A DNA stretch of 64,000 bases from Faecalicatena faecalis (GTDB taxonomy: Bacteria; Bacillota; Clostridia; Lachnospirales; Lachnospiraceae). Both the position numbers and the translations under genes were made by a program. The notes below the pieces were generated by a model. That model ran no database searches, was not told the DNA's origin, and saw only the letters and a list, made by a program, of their open reading frames with translations. The stretch spans positions 310,001 through 374,000 of the forward strand of contig NZ_JABACJ020000001.1 of NCBI RefSeq assembly GCF_012524165.2, given 5' to 3'. Shown in pieces: positions 41,950-51,223 of the stretch; the stretch's first letter is position 1, and every line of letters starts with the position of its first letter.

Positions 41950-43533
41950 ATGGAAGAAACAAGGTTTGAAGAATTGGGACTGTGTCCCGAAATCATGAAA
42001 GCAGTTAAAAATATGGGATTTGAGGAGGCTTCTCCGATCCAGGCAAAAGCAATTCCTGTGATGAGGACTGGAAAGGATATCATCGGCCAGGCCCAGACTG
42101 GAACAGGTAAGACAGCAGCGTTCGGAATCCCTCTTTTAGAGAAGATCGACCCTAAGAATAAGAAGCTTCAGGCAGTCGTACTCTGCCCCACAAGAGAACT
42201 TGCAATCCAGGTAGCGGAGGAGATCCGTTCTCTGGCAAAATATATGCATGCAATTAAGGTACTCCCGATCTATGGCGGCCAGGAGATCGTAAAGCAGATC
42301 CGTTCCCTTAAGAGCGGTACTCAGCTCATCATCGGTACTCCGGGACGTGTAATGGACCACATGCGCAGAAAGACAATTAAGATGGAAGAGGTCCACACGG
42401 TTGTTCTGGATGAGGCAGATGAGATGTTGAACATGGGATTCCGCGAGGATATCGAGACAATCCTGGAAGGAGTACCCGAAGAGCGTCAGACAGTTCTGTT
42501 TTCTGCGACCATGCCTCCGGCAATTCTGGAAATCACAAAGAAGTTCCAGAAGAATGCAGAGCTTGTGAAAGTTACAAAGAAGGAACTGACTGTTCCGAAC
42601 ATTGAACAGTATTATTATGAAGTAAAGCCGAAGAGTAAGGAAGAAGTGCTTGCACGCCTTCTGGATATCTATACACCAAAGCTGTCCGTTGTATTCTGTA
42701 ACACGAAGAAGCAGGTAGACCTTCTTGTGAATGGTCTGCTGGGAAGAGGTTACTTTGCGGCCGGTCTGCATGGTGATATGAAGCAGGCACAGCGTGACAG
42801 GGTGATGCAGGGATTCCGTTCTGGTAAGACAGATATCCTTGTAGCAACAGATGTAGCGGCCAGAGGAATCGATGTAGAAGAAGTGGAAGCGGTATTCAAT
42901 TATGATCTGCCGCAGGATGACGAGTATTATGTACACCGTATCGGAAGGACCGGAAGGGCTGGACGTGAGGGACGTTCCTTCTCTTTTGTATCAGGAAAAG
43001 AAGTCTATAAGTTAAAAGAGATCCAGCGCTACTGCAAGACCAAGATCTATGCACAGAAGGTACCTTCTCTGAATGACGTAGCGACCACGAAGATGGAAAA
43101 TATTCTGGAGGAGATCGACAATATTATCGAGACAGAGGACCTGACCAAATATCTCCAGGCAATCGAGAATAAAGTCAATGATTCCGATTACACAGCCATG
43201 GATATGGCGGCAGCTTTCTTGAAGATCAGCTCCGGGCAGAATGAAGTAAGCCAGGAGGAGATGGAGTTCGGGGATACAGGTGCTGAGGAAGCCGGAATGG
43301 TAAGGCTGTTCATCAATATCGGTAAGAAAAATAAAGCAAAACCGGGAGATATCGTTGGTGCTTTGGCAGGCGAGAGCGGAATTCCTGGAAAATTGATTGG
43401 ATCGATTGATATGTTCGATAAGTATACTTTTGTAGAAGTTCCAAGGGAATATGCAAGAGATGTGCTGAATGCAATGAATAATGCGAAAATCAAAGGAAAG
43501 TCAGTTGCAGTTGAACCGGCGAATCAGAAATAA
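41950..43533 (+). CDS. DEAD-box ATP-dependent RNA helicase with DbpA-like RNA-binding domain
   Basis: The 527-residue helicase has all core motifs: Q-motif (FEEASPIQ), AQTGTGKT, PTRELA, VLDEADEML, FSAT, ATDVAARGID and HRIGRTGR. The C-terminal ~75 residues (VRLFINIGKKNKAKPGDIVGAL; IDMFDKYTFVEVP) match the DbpA RNA-binding domain that targets 23S rRNA in DeaD/DbpA proteins. It should unwind RNA in ribosome assembly or mRNA turnover, often in the cold. Leader repeats and an attenuator point to controlled expression. A 13-bp terminator follows. Confidence 0.95.
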   Translation: MEETRFEELGLCPEIMKAVKNMGFEEASPIQAKAIPVMRTGKDIIGQAQTGTGKTAAFGIPLLEKIDPKNKKLQAVVLCPTRELAIQVAEEIRSLAKYMHAIKVLPIYGGQEIVKQIRSLKSGTQLIIGTPGRVMDHMRRKTIKMEEVHTVVLDEADEMLNMGFREDIETILEGVPEERQTVLFSATMPPAILEITKKFQKNAELVKVTKKELTVPNIEQYYYEVKPKSKEEVLARLLDIYTPKLSVVFCNTKKQVDLLVNGLLGRGYFAAGLHGDMKQAQRDRVMQGFRSGKTDILVATDVAARGIDVEEVEAVFNYDLPQDDEYYVHRIGRTGRAGREGRSFSFVSGKEVYKLKEIQRYCKTKIYAQKVPSLNDVATTKMENILEEIDNIIETEDLTKYLQAIENKVNDSDYTAMDMAAAFLKISSGQNEVSQEEMEFGDTGAEEAGMVRLFINIGKKNKAKPGDIVGALAGESGIPGKLIGSIDMFDKYTFVEVPREYARDVLNAMNNAKIKGKSVAVEPANQK

Positions 43534-43539
43534 AAATAG

Positions 43540-43585
43540 AGTGCTATGCCAGGAGAAAATAGTTCTTCTGGCATGGCACTTTTTG
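43540..43585 (+). terminator. Terminator after the helicase gene
   Basis: AGTGCTATGCCAG (43540-43552) pairs with the segment 43568-43580 (one G-T pair), followed by five T. Confidence 0.9.
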
Positions 43586-43601
43586 GTTAGTAAACAAAAA
43601 T

Positions 43602-43617
43602 ATTTATGCGCGTAAAT
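43602..43617. promoter_or_regulatory. LacI-type operator candidate 1
   Basis: ATTTATGCGCGTAAAT is a near-perfect palindrome centred on GCGC, 18 bases before the promoter of the LacI-family gene. It has the same half-site type (TTTAY...GTAAA) as candidate 2. Confidence 0.5.
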
Positions 43618-43634
43618 AAAAAACATTAAAATAA

Positions 43635-43663
43635 TTGACAGTAAGATAAAAAAGTGTTACTAT
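43635..43663 (+). promoter_or_regulatory. Promoter of the LacI-family gene
   Basis: TTGACA (43635-43640) and TACTAT (43658-43663) are 17 bases apart. A TATAAT-like stretch also lies at 43668-43673. Confidence 0.65.
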
Positions 43664-43780
43664 TCAATTATAATAAAAAAGAAAACGAAAGATTGTACAG
43701 AAAAATAAGGCAAAAAATCATAAGTTTAACGTGAAAATATGATTGGTATAAATTTTTTTGTACATTTTTTTAAAAGAATA

Positions 43781-43798
43781 AATTTACCCGAGTAAATT
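43781..43798. promoter_or_regulatory. LacI-type operator candidate 2
   Basis: AATTTACCCGAGTAAATT is a palindrome except for the central CCGAG. It sits 23 bases before the regulator's start codon, about 180 bases from candidate 1. The symmetric central C-G form is usual for LacI/GalR operators. Confidence 0.65.
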
Positions 43799-43821
43799 AT
43801 GAGGAGTAAATAGGAGGACAT

Positions 43822-44835
43822 ATGAAAGCAACGAGAGAAGATGTCGCGAAAATGGCAGGCGTATCCACAGCTACTGTTTCCAATGTGTTAAACGATCCGG
43901 GAAAGGTAAAAAAAAGTACAGCAGATAAGGTGCTGGAGGCGGTAAAAGCCTTAGATTACAGGCCGGATATGATAGCCAGATCTATGTCAACAAAGAGGAG
44001 TATGCAATTAGGAATTGTGTTAGAGAGCCTGGCAAATCCTTTTTTTGGTGACATTGTAAGAGGGTTTGAGAATGCTGCGAATGAAAAGAATTATTTTGTA
44101 AACATATGTACCGGGTTTAATAAGCTGGATGAGTATTTTGATAATTTTATTACAAGACGTGTTGATGGGGTATTTGTTGCTGCAATACCTTACAAATTCA
44201 ATGTAGATAAGATTTATAACCTAGTTCAAAAGGGAATCAAGATTGTGGTCAGCGGAAATGTATGTGCAGACTTTAGAAAGGTATCTTCTATAGAGATGAA
44301 CCACATGGGAGCAATGCGGGAAATTATGGAGTATCTGTATAAGCTGGGGCACGAGAGGATTGCTTATATCAGTGGGCTGGGGAAAAATTTGGCATATGAC
44401 CTGCGTATCAAAGGATATTTGGATATGGTAGAAAAACTTCAGCTTCCCTGTGGCGAGGAGCTTTTGATTGAAGGTAAATATCCATATTCCACAGGAATGG
44501 AAGACGGTTATCAATATGCCAGGCAATTAATAGATTCAGGAAAAGAGTTTACAGCAGTTATCTGTGTGAATGACCTGGTTGCCTTAGGTGCAATGAAAGC
44601 TTTAAAAGAATGCGGAATAAGGATACCGGAAGATGTGTCTGTGATTGGATTTGACGGGATTGAATTTGGAAAGTATTGGGAGCCAGAGTTGACCACTATG
44701 TCAATGAACAAAGTAGAATTTGGTGAGAAGGCCTTTGAAATGTTATATTCGAACATGATAAAGGGTGGAACAAGCTATCACGAGTATGATATGGAACTGA
44801 TTGTAAGAAATTCAACATCCCAATGTAGGAGATAA
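43822..44835 (+). CDS. LacI-family transcriptional regulator of the glycan locus
   Basis: The 337-residue protein has the LacI helix-turn-helix (REDVAKMAGVSTATVSNVLN), a hinge (KALDYRPDMIARSM) and a periplasmic-binding-like sensor domain ending FGEKAFEMLYSNMI. It likely senses a sugar released by the enzymes encoded downstream. AGGAGG precedes the ATG. The two operator candidates upstream suggest autoregulation. It is the first gene of the 43.8-58.7 kb glycan locus. Confidence 0.94.
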   Translation: MKATREDVAKMAGVSTATVSNVLNDPGKVKKSTADKVLEAVKALDYRPDMIARSMSTKRSMQLGIVLESLANPFFGDIVRGFENAANEKNYFVNICTGFNKLDEYFDNFITRRVDGVFVAAIPYKFNVDKIYNLVQKGIKIVVSGNVCADFRKVSSIEMNHMGAMREIMEYLYKLGHERIAYISGLGKNLAYDLRIKGYLDMVEKLQLPCGEELLIEGKYPYSTGMEDGYQYARQLIDSGKEFTAVICVNDLVALGAMKALKECGIRIPEDVSVIGFDGIEFGKYWEPELTTMSMNKVEFGEKAFEMLYSNMIKGGTSYHEYDMELIVRNSTSQCRR

Positions 44836-44885
44836 ATCCGAAAGTAACGGAATATGCAAAAAACAGGAAAGGAGGATTACATATA

Positions 44886-44910
44886 TAGGGACCGGTGGAA
44901 CGATTACCTA
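44886..44910 (+). ncRNA. Repeated RNA hairpin motif, copy A
   Basis: A TAGG/CCTA stem closes a 17-base loop GACCGGTGGAACGATTA, 60 bases before the binding-protein gene. Copy B lies after that gene with the same loop (two changes) and a different outer pair (C-G instead of T-A), so the stem is preserved by compensation. The function is unknown. Confidence 0.45.
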
Positions 44911-44970
44911 CAGCATAGGCTGTGTACATGTATAGGCCGTTATCAAGTATAAAAGAAGAGGAGAAGGAAT

Positions 44971-46575
44971 ATGAAAAGATACAAAAAAGTAATATCACTT
45001 GTGCTTGCAGGAAGTATGCTGTTGACAGGAATGCTGTCAGGATGCGGCAAAGAGGAAAAGAAGGAGGAATCCAAAAGCACTGCGGCATCTTCTGATGTGG
45101 CATGGGATTCCAGTAAAAAGGATGAGATTATCCTGACTGTTATTAACAATTATTATACAGCCGGGCAGAAAAAGGCAGCAGAGGAGTATATGAAGCTGCA
45201 TCCAGAGACAAAGGTCGTTGTGGATGTCGTATCGGATAATGATTCCTATATGACAAAGATGAAGACTTCATTCAGTGGGAACCAAGAGGAGGCATCTGAT
45301 ATCGTTCATGGAAATTTCCTTGTGAATGCCCTTACAGGAAGCAGTTGGAATCTTGCTTTTGAAAAGGGGTATGTGATGGATCTTACACCAATGCTGGATG
45401 AAGAGAATCCATATAATGCTGGAAAACTTGTACGAGATGTTTTTGAAGAGAGTGATCTTGCCATTGCACTTAATAAAACTGGCGGATCAAAGATGGGAAT
45501 CCTGCCGTTTGATAAGATTGGTGTTGCATTTTTCTATAATAAAGATATCTTTGATAAAGAAGGAATAGAGATTCCAGAGACTTTCGAGGAGCTAGAGAAG
45601 ATCTGTAAGGAATTTCGTGACAAAGGATATAAATATCCAGTATCAGCAGGTCTGGAATCAAGCTGGTTTTTGAATGCCATAGCCGACACGGGATATCGTA
45701 CAATGGAAGAGACATTTCTTGTTCAGCCAGGAGATGCTGCCTGGGATGAAAGTACCATGAAGGATAATGAAAACTTCAAGTTTGATGAGACAAATCTCGC
45801 ATGTGATAAGAACCTGGTCAACAGCGATGAGCGTATCATGGCTTATAAGAAGGAAAATGGAGTTAATACAGAGTTGAATCAAACGATTTATACTGCATTT
45901 GGAAAAATCGCAAAATACTTCCCGGATAACTGGGTACAGGCTGATACAAATCAGATTATTACTGACTTTGAGATGGGAAATTCTCCGATGCTGCTTCAAG
46001 GAAGTTTCAATGCCGGAAAGGTTTTATCAGATATCAATATGCTGCCGGAAGACCAGCAGTTTGAATGGGCGACCTTCCAATTCCCTTCCTTTGAAAAGGC
46101 ACCGGAGGGACTTCAGTCGACCATGAGAGGGCTCTATGTATTAGGTAATGAAATGGCAATCGTACAGAAAGAAGATAAAGACCATACAGAAAGAGTAAAA
46201 GACTTCTATAAATATATGTATTCTCCAAGCGGAGCACAGATGATTTATGAAGAGACTTTGACAAATGGAAATTATATTCAGGGACCTAGCGTTATTGCAG
46301 GTGTTACATTAGATGAAGCACTTCAGGAAAAACTGGATGGATTTGTACCGGAAGGAACTTCGAGAGATTGGGATAACCTGGATGGATTTACAAGAGTAAC
46401 AGAAGCCAATAAACCAAAATTCTATGACTTAATTAACCAGTTCAGTGTGGAGAAAATTACCGCAGAAGAGATGCTTGAGCAATTACAGCCTTTATATGAT
46501 GAATATAATGAGGAAGCAATAAAAGCAGCCGGATATGATCTGGATCCTGCCACAGCAGATAACGCAAAAGAATAA
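44971..46575 (+). CDS. Extracellular sugar-binding lipoprotein, glycan locus
   Basis: The 534-residue protein starts with a lipoprotein signal peptide (MKRYKKVISLVLAG, lipobox LSGC with Cys27) and a charged linker. The mature part is a family 1 solute-binding protein (TVINNYYTAGQKKAAEEYMKLHP; DIVHGNFLVNALTGSSW). It is larger than maltose-type binding proteins, as often for complex-oligosaccharide importers. It delivers substrate to the permeases at 48199-49912. It is flanked on both sides by the repeated RNA hairpin and followed by a terminator, so it may be made in excess over the rest of the locus. Confidence 0.92.
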   Translation: MKRYKKVISLVLAGSMLLTGMLSGCGKEEKKEESKSTAASSDVAWDSSKKDEIILTVINNYYTAGQKKAAEEYMKLHPETKVVVDVVSDNDSYMTKMKTSFSGNQEEASDIVHGNFLVNALTGSSWNLAFEKGYVMDLTPMLDEENPYNAGKLVRDVFEESDLAIALNKTGGSKMGILPFDKIGVAFFYNKDIFDKEGIEIPETFEELEKICKEFRDKGYKYPVSAGLESSWFLNAIADTGYRTMEETFLVQPGDAAWDESTMKDNENFKFDETNLACDKNLVNSDERIMAYKKENGVNTELNQTIYTAFGKIAKYFPDNWVQADTNQIITDFEMGNSPMLLQGSFNAGKVLSDINMLPEDQQFEWATFQFPSFEKAPEGLQSTMRGLYVLGNEMAIVQKEDKDHTERVKDFYKYMYSPSGAQMIYEETLTNGNYIQGPSVIAGVTLDEALQEKLDGFVPEGTSRDWDNLDGFTRVTEANKPKFYDLINQFSVEKITAEEMLEQLQPLYDEYNEEAIKAAGYDLDPATADNAKE

Positions 46576-46600
46576 TATAAAAAAGGCTGCTTTCCTTGGA

Positions 46601-46627
46601 ACAGGGACCAGTGGAATGATTACCTGT
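46601..46627 (+). ncRNA. Repeated RNA hairpin motif, copy B
   Basis: An ACAGG/CCTGT stem closes GACCAGTGGAATGATTA. Flanking GCTGC (46587-46591) and GCAGC (46633-46637), with TTCC/GGAA inside, allow an extended structure. It lies 26 bases after the binding-protein stop. Confidence 0.45.
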
Positions 46628-46696
46628 GGAATGCAGCACATATATTATAACACACAATGGATAAAATTGTAAATGAATGAGCAATAGATTTACTGG

Positions 46697-46736
46697 AAAA
46701 GGTGATGGTGATGACAAGATTACCTTCACCTTTTTT
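46697..46736 (+). terminator. Terminator after the binding-protein gene
   Basis: AAAAGGTGA (46697-46705) pairs with TCACCTTTT (46726-46734), extended inward by GGT/ACC, followed by T's. Downstream genes need readthrough or another promoter. Confidence 0.85.
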
Positions 46737-46762
46737 AAATATAAATAATAAGGAGAAGTAAC

Positions 46763-48136
46763 GTGGATAACATAGAAAGGATTTATTGTAATTCCAGAAA
46801 TCCAATTCTACCGTCAAATTATTTGATATCTGACGTAGAAGGACATCAGATGCAGGATGGAAGGCTATACCTTTATGGAGATGTAGGGAATCCAGAAATT
46901 GATGATACCTATGAGAGTGATGTACTTAAAGTGGTATCTACTTCGGATATGAAAAAGTGGGTAATCCACAATAGCTGTCTTCGTTCCGAACAAATTCCAT
47001 GGATTCAGGAGGCCGGAGATAGTAAATGGATTTTTAGTGAGGCTGGGGAAGTAGATACTCCAATGCTTAGAAAGCTAAATGCTGGGTATCGGGAAACGAA
47101 TGCCAAAGGGAAAAAGGGAAGGATGGCAAGCAACTTTATTTATGCTCCAGATGCAGCAGAATATGAGGGGAAGTACTATTTATATTTTCCGTGTTCTGAT
47201 TCTTCGGAGGGAGTAGCTGTATCAGAAGAACCGCAGGGACCATTCCACGATGTAAGGCGAATGAACTGCAAGGGAATAGATCCGGCTGTTTTCGTTGATG
47301 ATGACGGACAGGCTTATTATTATTGGGGACAATTTCGCGGCTGTGGTGCAAAATTAAAAAGGAATATGACAGAAATTGACCGTTCTACAATGACTATAGA
47401 CCTTGTGACAGAAGAAGAGCACCATTTTCATGAAGGAATGAGTATCAGAAAACGTGGGAACTATTATTATTGCATTTATGCAGATATCACATCGACAGAT
47501 CCGACCAGCCTCGGATATGCGATGTCTAAGTCCCCTCTGGGACCTTATGAGTATAAAGGGGTAATTATAGATAACAAGGGATGCGATCTAGATACATGGA
47601 ATAACCATGGTTCAATTGTTGAGTTCAAGGGCAGTTGGTATGTTTTTTACCATCGGACTGTAAGGGGAAACAAATTCTTTAGGCGGGTATGTGCCGAGCC
47701 GATAAAATTCAGAGAGGATGGGACAATTATCCCGGTAATTATGACGTCGCAGGGACTCGGGGAACCGTTTAGACCAGGGGAGGATATCGAGATGACATAT
47801 GCCTGTGGGCTCTTGGGAACATGTTATCTGGAACCAGAAGACCCTATCAATGGTGAGCATGATGTTCTAAAAAATATTTCACGTGGTGATACTGCTATCT
47901 TCCGTTATGTTGATTTTAGCAGCGGTGTTTCAAGTGTAAAGGTTTCTGGAAACAGTACAGGGACGATAAGGCTTTATCTTGGAGAAGAAAGAAATTTATT
48001 ATTGGCAGAATTGACAATCCGTGGTAAGGAAGATGCTTTTTCATTGATAGAAGCAGAGAATAAAGCAGGGACCTTACTGGTGGAAGTCATGGATTGTGAC
48101 AGTAAGTTCCAGATTAAAAAGATTCGGTTTGAATAA
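46763..48136 (+). CDS. Family 43-type glycoside hydrolase
   Basis: This 457-residue protein is a five-bladed beta-propeller hydrolase of GH43: early acidic ISDVEGHQMQDGRLYLYGD, central PDAAEYEGKYYLYF and GIDPAVFVDDDGQAYYYWG, then the catalytic Glu region HFHEGMSIRKRGNYYYCIYA. About 110 C-terminal residues form an additional beta domain resembling CBM6. There is no signal peptide. GH43 enzymes remove arabinofuranosyl or xylosyl groups. The start is a GTG at 46763, supported by AAGGAGAAG. Confidence 0.9.
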   Translation: MDNIERIYCNSRNPILPSNYLISDVEGHQMQDGRLYLYGDVGNPEIDDTYESDVLKVVSTSDMKKWVIHNSCLRSEQIPWIQEAGDSKWIFSEAGEVDTPMLRKLNAGYRETNAKGKKGRMASNFIYAPDAAEYEGKYYLYFPCSDSSEGVAVSEEPQGPFHDVRRMNCKGIDPAVFVDDDGQAYYYWGQFRGCGAKLKRNMTEIDRSTMTIDLVTEEEHHFHEGMSIRKRGNYYYCIYADITSTDPTSLGYAMSKSPLGPYEYKGVIIDNKGCDLDTWNNHGSIVEFKGSWYVFYHRTVRGNKFFRRVCAEPIKFREDGTIIPVIMTSQGLGEPFRPGEDIEMTYACGLLGTCYLEPEDPINGEHDVLKNISRGDTAIFRYVDFSSGVSSVKVSGNSTGTIRLYLGEERNLLLAELTIRGKEDAFSLIEAENKAGTLLVEVMDCDSKFQIKKIRFE

Positions 48137-48198
48137 TACTTTCAGAAATGGAAGCGGTTTGAGTCAGATTTTATATAAAATTTAAGAAAGGATACATT

Positions 48199-49074
48199 AT
48201 GAAAAAAACATGGAAGGCAAAACTCTTGCCATATCTTTTCCTTACACCAACGTTTATTTTCTTGGCTATTTTCTCGTATTATGCAATTGGAAATGCCATT
48301 TATACATCATTTACAGATTCCGCATTTGGGCAGACAGCCCACTGGGTAGGGCTCGAAAATTACATTGCGGCATTTCATGATGAAATGTTTTTGACATCTT
48401 TTCGGAATCAATTGATCATTACAGTAGCTGCTGTTTTTACAAGTGTTTTTTTCCCGCTTCTGGCAGCAGAACTATTATTTTTTATTAAGCACAAACGAAT
48501 CGCGAATATCATTAAAACGGCATTTGTAATTCCAATGCTGGTTCCACAGATTGTCGTGATTTTAATATGGAAATTTTTGTACAATCCCAATTTCGGATTC
48601 AATTCGATATTGCAGCTTCTTCACATGGAGAATCTTTCACATAACTGGTTGAATGATCAGGGGACAGCCCTGCTTAGTATCGTACTGATTGGTTTTCCGT
48701 TTATTTCAAGTATGTATTTTTTGATTATTCATACGGGACTGAATATGATTGGAGAGGAGTTGTATGAAGCAGCAATTGTGGATGGTGCGACCCAATGGGA
48801 TGTAGTAAGAAACATACATGTGCCGAATTTGACCCCATATATCAAAATCGTAGTGACGCTGTCTCTAATTCAGAGTCTTTCCGGTTTTGGACTGGTTGCA
48901 GCAACAACGAACGGAGGTCCGGGATTTGCAACGACGATACCTGCTCTACAAATGTACAAGGTAGCCTTCGGGGATGGAAAATTCGGGCGTGCCTCTGCAA
49001 TGGGCGTAATCCTGTTTGTAGTAATCATCATATTGACGCTTCTGTCACGTAAAACAATGAAAGAGGAGGATTGA
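48199..49074 (+). CDS. Carbohydrate ABC transporter permease, MalF-like, glycan locus
   Basis: The 291-residue protein has six helices and the EAA loop YEAAIVDGATQWDVVRNIHVP. It pairs with the next permease, 1 base downstream. AAGGAT precedes the ATG. As in the other ABC locus, no ATPase is encoded nearby. Confidence 0.93.
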   Translation: MKKTWKAKLLPYLFLTPTFIFLAIFSYYAIGNAIYTSFTDSAFGQTAHWVGLENYIAAFHDEMFLTSFRNQLIITVAAVFTSVFFPLLAAELLFFIKHKRIANIIKTAFVIPMLVPQIVVILIWKFLYNPNFGFNSILQLLHMENLSHNWLNDQGTALLSIVLIGFPFISSMYFLIIHTGLNMIGEELYEAAIVDGATQWDVVRNIHVPNLTPYIKIVVTLSLIQSLSGFGLVAATTNGGPGFATTIPALQMYKVAFGDGKFGRASAMGVILFVVIIILTLLSRKTMKEED

Positions 49075-49075
49075 G

Positions 49076-49912
49076 ATGAAAGCGAAAAGAAAAATTGGAA
49101 TCGGCTATCTTGCCAGCAGACTGTTGACTATTGCATTATTGTTCATTACGTTTTTTCCATTCGTAATGCTGATTAACATGTCAGTTAAGCCTTCTGTATT
49201 GATCATGAATGACTTTCTGGGGCTGCCGACTCAGATTTATATTGAAAATTTTAAGAGGGCGATTGATTTTGTTTTAAAGCCTATTGGGAATTCCATTTTT
49301 GTCTGCGTCATATCGCTTGCAGGAATCCTAATTGTAGTATCATTGTCCGGCTATGCATTTGGCAGAATGAAATTTAAAGGGAAAAAAATATTGTACACAC
49401 TGGTCCTGGCAGTGATGATGATTCCTTATACGCTGCTCATTATCCCGAATTATGGGATCGTTGACAAAATGGGGCTTTTAAATACGCCGTGGGCACTGAT
49501 CATACCGTATATTGCAGGTCAGCAGGTTATGGGGATTATTCTGGCGGAATCATTTTTCCGCGGGCTTCCAAATGATATTTTTGAGGCAGCCAGAATTGAT
49601 GGGGCAAGTGAATTCTATTGTTTTGCTCATATTGCAGTGCCACTTTCAAAACCGATTTTGATTACGGTTGGTATTACGAGCGTAGTATCTATGTACAATG
49701 ATTATATTTGGCCGACTATCGCATTAACTGGAGGAGATGATACAAAGACGTTCTGCCAGATTGTATTTAACAATGCGGCAGGGAACGGTACGACGGATAT
49801 GGGACTGATCGCAGCAGCTTTTATTATAGGTACGATCCCTCTTCTTATTGCGACTGCCAGCTGTTTGAAGTACTATGTCCAGGGAATGATAGGCGGTGCC
49901 GTCAAGGGGTAA
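49076..49912 (+). CDS. Carbohydrate ABC transporter permease, MalG-like, glycan locus
   Basis: The 278-residue protein has six helices and the EAA loop FEAARIDGASEFYCFAHIAVPLSKP, ending YYVQGMIGGAVKG. It starts 1 base after the preceding permease stop, so translation is coupled. It completes the CUT1-type channel fed by the 534-residue binding protein. Confidence 0.93.
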   Translation: MKAKRKIGIGYLASRLLTIALLFITFFPFVMLINMSVKPSVLIMNDFLGLPTQIYIENFKRAIDFVLKPIGNSIFVCVISLAGILIVVSLSGYAFGRMKFKGKKILYTLVLAVMMIPYTLLIIPNYGIVDKMGLLNTPWALIIPYIAGQQVMGIILAESFFRGLPNDIFEAARIDGASEFYCFAHIAVPLSKPILITVGITSVVSMYNDYIWPTIALTGGDDTKTFCQIVFNNAAGNGTTDMGLIAAAFIIGTIPLLIATASCLKYYVQGMIGGAVKG

Positions 49913-49918
49913 AAGAAT

Positions 49919-51223
49919 ATGGAAGAAGGAATGCTTGCCCAGGTAAGAAAATTCGGTGGAGATCAGAAGAGATTTTTGGCTTCCCAGATGATTACTTCTA
50001 CATATAATAATCTTATTTCAGGTGTTTTAATGACAGGCCTGCTTCTTTATATAGGGGTAAGGCCATCCAGGATCGGTGTGTTTTTATCCATTCCTTTGCT
50101 TGCGAATATACTGCAGCTTGCTATCGGAAAGATGTGGAACTGGTTTTATAATTACAAAAAAATGATTAACTGCATAGTACTGGCGGCGAGGTTTGGAATC
50201 CTGTCAATTGTAGGGATTCCGATATTGTTTCGTGACAGTGGACAGCCGGTAAAGATCTGGATGACAGCTATGATATTAACAGTATCATATACATTCGCAT
50301 CTAGCGCAGGAATACATCTGAATCTTTGGATGGTCCAGACTATTCCTGCTGAAAAGCAGGGGACATTTTTTGCTTTTCGTGACAGAATGGTCGTTGGTGT
50401 GACAATGTTGATTTCATTTGGTGCTGCTTATCTGATTGACCAGCTAAAAGTCGCAAATTTGGAATATATAGGATTTGCAACAGCTTTCTTAATAGCGTCA
50501 TTGCTTGTGGTGATAGATTATACAATACTTCGAAAAATTAGTTATGAAAGAAATGAGGAGAAAAAAGAACGGTTGGAATGGCCGTTATATTGGAAAGTGG
50601 TAAAGGAAGACAGGCGTTTTTTGAGATTTCTCATATATATGCTTGTTCTCAGCCTTGGTATGAATCTGGCCAACCCTTATTATAATACTTATATGTTGGA
50701 CTGTCTGGAATTGAAATATACGCATATCATGTGCCTGACAGGACTTCAGGTGTGTGTCCAGATTGCAGTATCATCCATATGGGGGAAGATTGCTAATAGA
50801 ATCCGCTGGAGCAGGATTCTAAATGCTACAGTGTTTATTCTTGGGGTTCAATTTTTCATCTGGGCAATGGTAACGAAGGAATCTATAGGGTTTATATATG
50901 TGATTTTTATTTCCAGCGGACTGATTTCTACCGGGCTCGTGACGGGGCAGTTCATGGTCCAGTATGAATTCATCGGTCATCAGAATACAATGATATATTT
51001 AAGTCTTTGTGCATGCGTGACTGCGCTAGGCGGTTTCTCGGGCAGCATGCTTGGTTCAGGGATTATTTCAGCTTTTGCGGATAAGGTCTATCAGCTCGGA
51101 GGCATTGGAATTGGATCAATGCAGATTAATATGATAATTTCAGGAAGCATTTTACTTGTTTCAGTGTTTTATGCCAAAATCGTTTTAAATAGGAATACAG
51201 AGAGGAGTTATTATGTCGGATAA
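49919..51223 (+). CDS. MFS transporter
   Basis: The 434-residue membrane protein has 12 predicted helices in two groups of six, with a charged cytoplasmic loop near residues 200-225 (YERNEEKKERLEWPLY) as in MFS carriers. It follows the second permease by 6 bases and overlaps the next hydrolase by 11 bases. Having an MFS carrier in the same operon as a complete ABC importer is unusual; it may take up a second oligosaccharide or export a released sugar such as rhamnose. The substrate cannot be read from the sequence. Confidence 0.88.
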   Translation: MEEGMLAQVRKFGGDQKRFLASQMITSTYNNLISGVLMTGLLLYIGVRPSRIGVFLSIPLLANILQLAIGKMWNWFYNYKKMINCIVLAARFGILSIVGIPILFRDSGQPVKIWMTAMILTVSYTFASSAGIHLNLWMVQTIPAEKQGTFFAFRDRMVVGVTMLISFGAAYLIDQLKVANLEYIGFATAFLIASLLVVIDYTILRKISYERNEEKKERLEWPLYWKVVKEDRRFLRFLIYMLVLSLGMNLANPYYNTYMLDCLELKYTHIMCLTGLQVCVQIAVSSIWGKIANRIRWSRILNATVFILGVQFFIWAMVTKESIGFIYVIFISSGLISTGLVTGQFMVQYEFIGHQNTMIYLSLCACVTALGGFSGSMLGSGIISAFADKVYQLGGIGIGSMQINMIISGSILLVSVFYAKIVLNRNTERSYYVG

